In this document: one piece after another, positions 45,647 to 45,689 of the stretch
Position numbering within the stretch: the stretch's first letter is position 1
Layout of the letters: each line of letters begins with the position of its first letter
DNA from: Candidatus Accumulibacter meliphilus
Lineage (GTDB): Bacteria; Pseudomonadota; Gammaproteobacteria; Burkholderiales; Rhodocyclaceae
Length of the DNA: 45,689 nucleotides
Reading direction: 5' to 3'
NCBI GenBank assembly: GCA_003332265.1
Contig: QPGA01000035.1
Coordinates: 1-45,689 of the forward strand
The notes under the pieces: generated by a model
What the model was told of the DNA's origin: nothing
What the model saw: the letters and a program-made list of their open reading frames with translations, nothing else
Database searches by the model: none
Program-made: the position numbers and the translations under genes

Positions 45647-45689
45647 TGTAATATCGTAGCGCGCGGGATAACCGTGGCACCCTCGGGAG

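Overview
The window looks like a chromosomal segment of a high-GC betaproteobacterium. It combines PHB/ketone-body and beta-oxidation genes (acetoacetyl-CoA synthetase, a 600-residue acyl-CoA dehydrogenase, EtfAB), an AckA with a MaoC-Pta fusion, SYLF, YceI and cytochrome b561 genes, and a dispersed intergenic repeat. This mix fits the Rhodocyclaceae/Candidatus Accumulibacter group, but that assignment is inference from gene content. No rRNA, tRNA or CRISPR array was seen. Most genes are ordinary housekeeping or accessory metabolism.

Layout. 1-3.5 kb: 3' part of a large repeat adhesin (DUF11, SdrD/Cna-B-like repeats, C-terminus of the type I-secreted kind). 3.5-6.5 kb (minus): nitroreductase, double CDGSH protein, and a YceI-YceI-cytochrome b561 cluster. 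6.9-9.1 kb: an SGNH hydrolase and a convergent MFS transporter with a hairpin between them. 9.5-13 kb: an MscS-type channel with a long coiled-coil N-terminus, followed 15 bp later by a patatin phospholipase. 13-18 kb: LdtD-type L,D-transpeptidase divergent from a YcbK/MepK-type endopeptidase, then alkB-alkA. 18-20 kb: two YbaK-family deacylases around a Nudix hydrolase. 20.6-24.2 kb: SapC, CPA1 antiporter, SYLF lipoprotein, GNAT. 24.3-27 kb (minus): MaoC-Pta fusion and AckA. 27.3-30.5 kb: second SYLF protein, MalQ, EAL protein. 30.5-37.6 kb (minus): acetoacetyl-CoA synthetase, thioesterase, acyl-CoA dehydrogenase, CbiM-like membrane protein, EtfA, EtfB. 38.1-41.9 kb: TetR, thioredoxin, glycerate kinase, GntP permease. 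41.9-45.7 kb: a visibly AT-richer, broken region with gene remnants, two orphan genes, a complete ISL3-type IS with an 8-bp target duplication, and remnants of two other IS elements.

How genes work together. The acyl-CoA dehydrogenase passes electrons to EtfAB. Acetoacetyl-CoA synthetase and the thioesterase handle acyl-CoA pools, and the divergent TetR is a plausible regulator of the set. MaoC-Pta, AckA and the nearby GNAT link acetyl-CoA, acetyl phosphate and perhaps protein acetylation. LdtD makes and MepK-type enzymes cut 3-3 peptidoglycan crosslinks. AlkB and AlkA both repair alkylated DNA.

The most unusual structure is a 125-bp, three-hairpin intergenic repeat. It has four full-length copies, one truncated copy, and two long derivatives in opposite orientation. 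Many short tandem repeats lie in or next to coding sequence. The gene pair most open to new biology is the MscS channel plus patatin.
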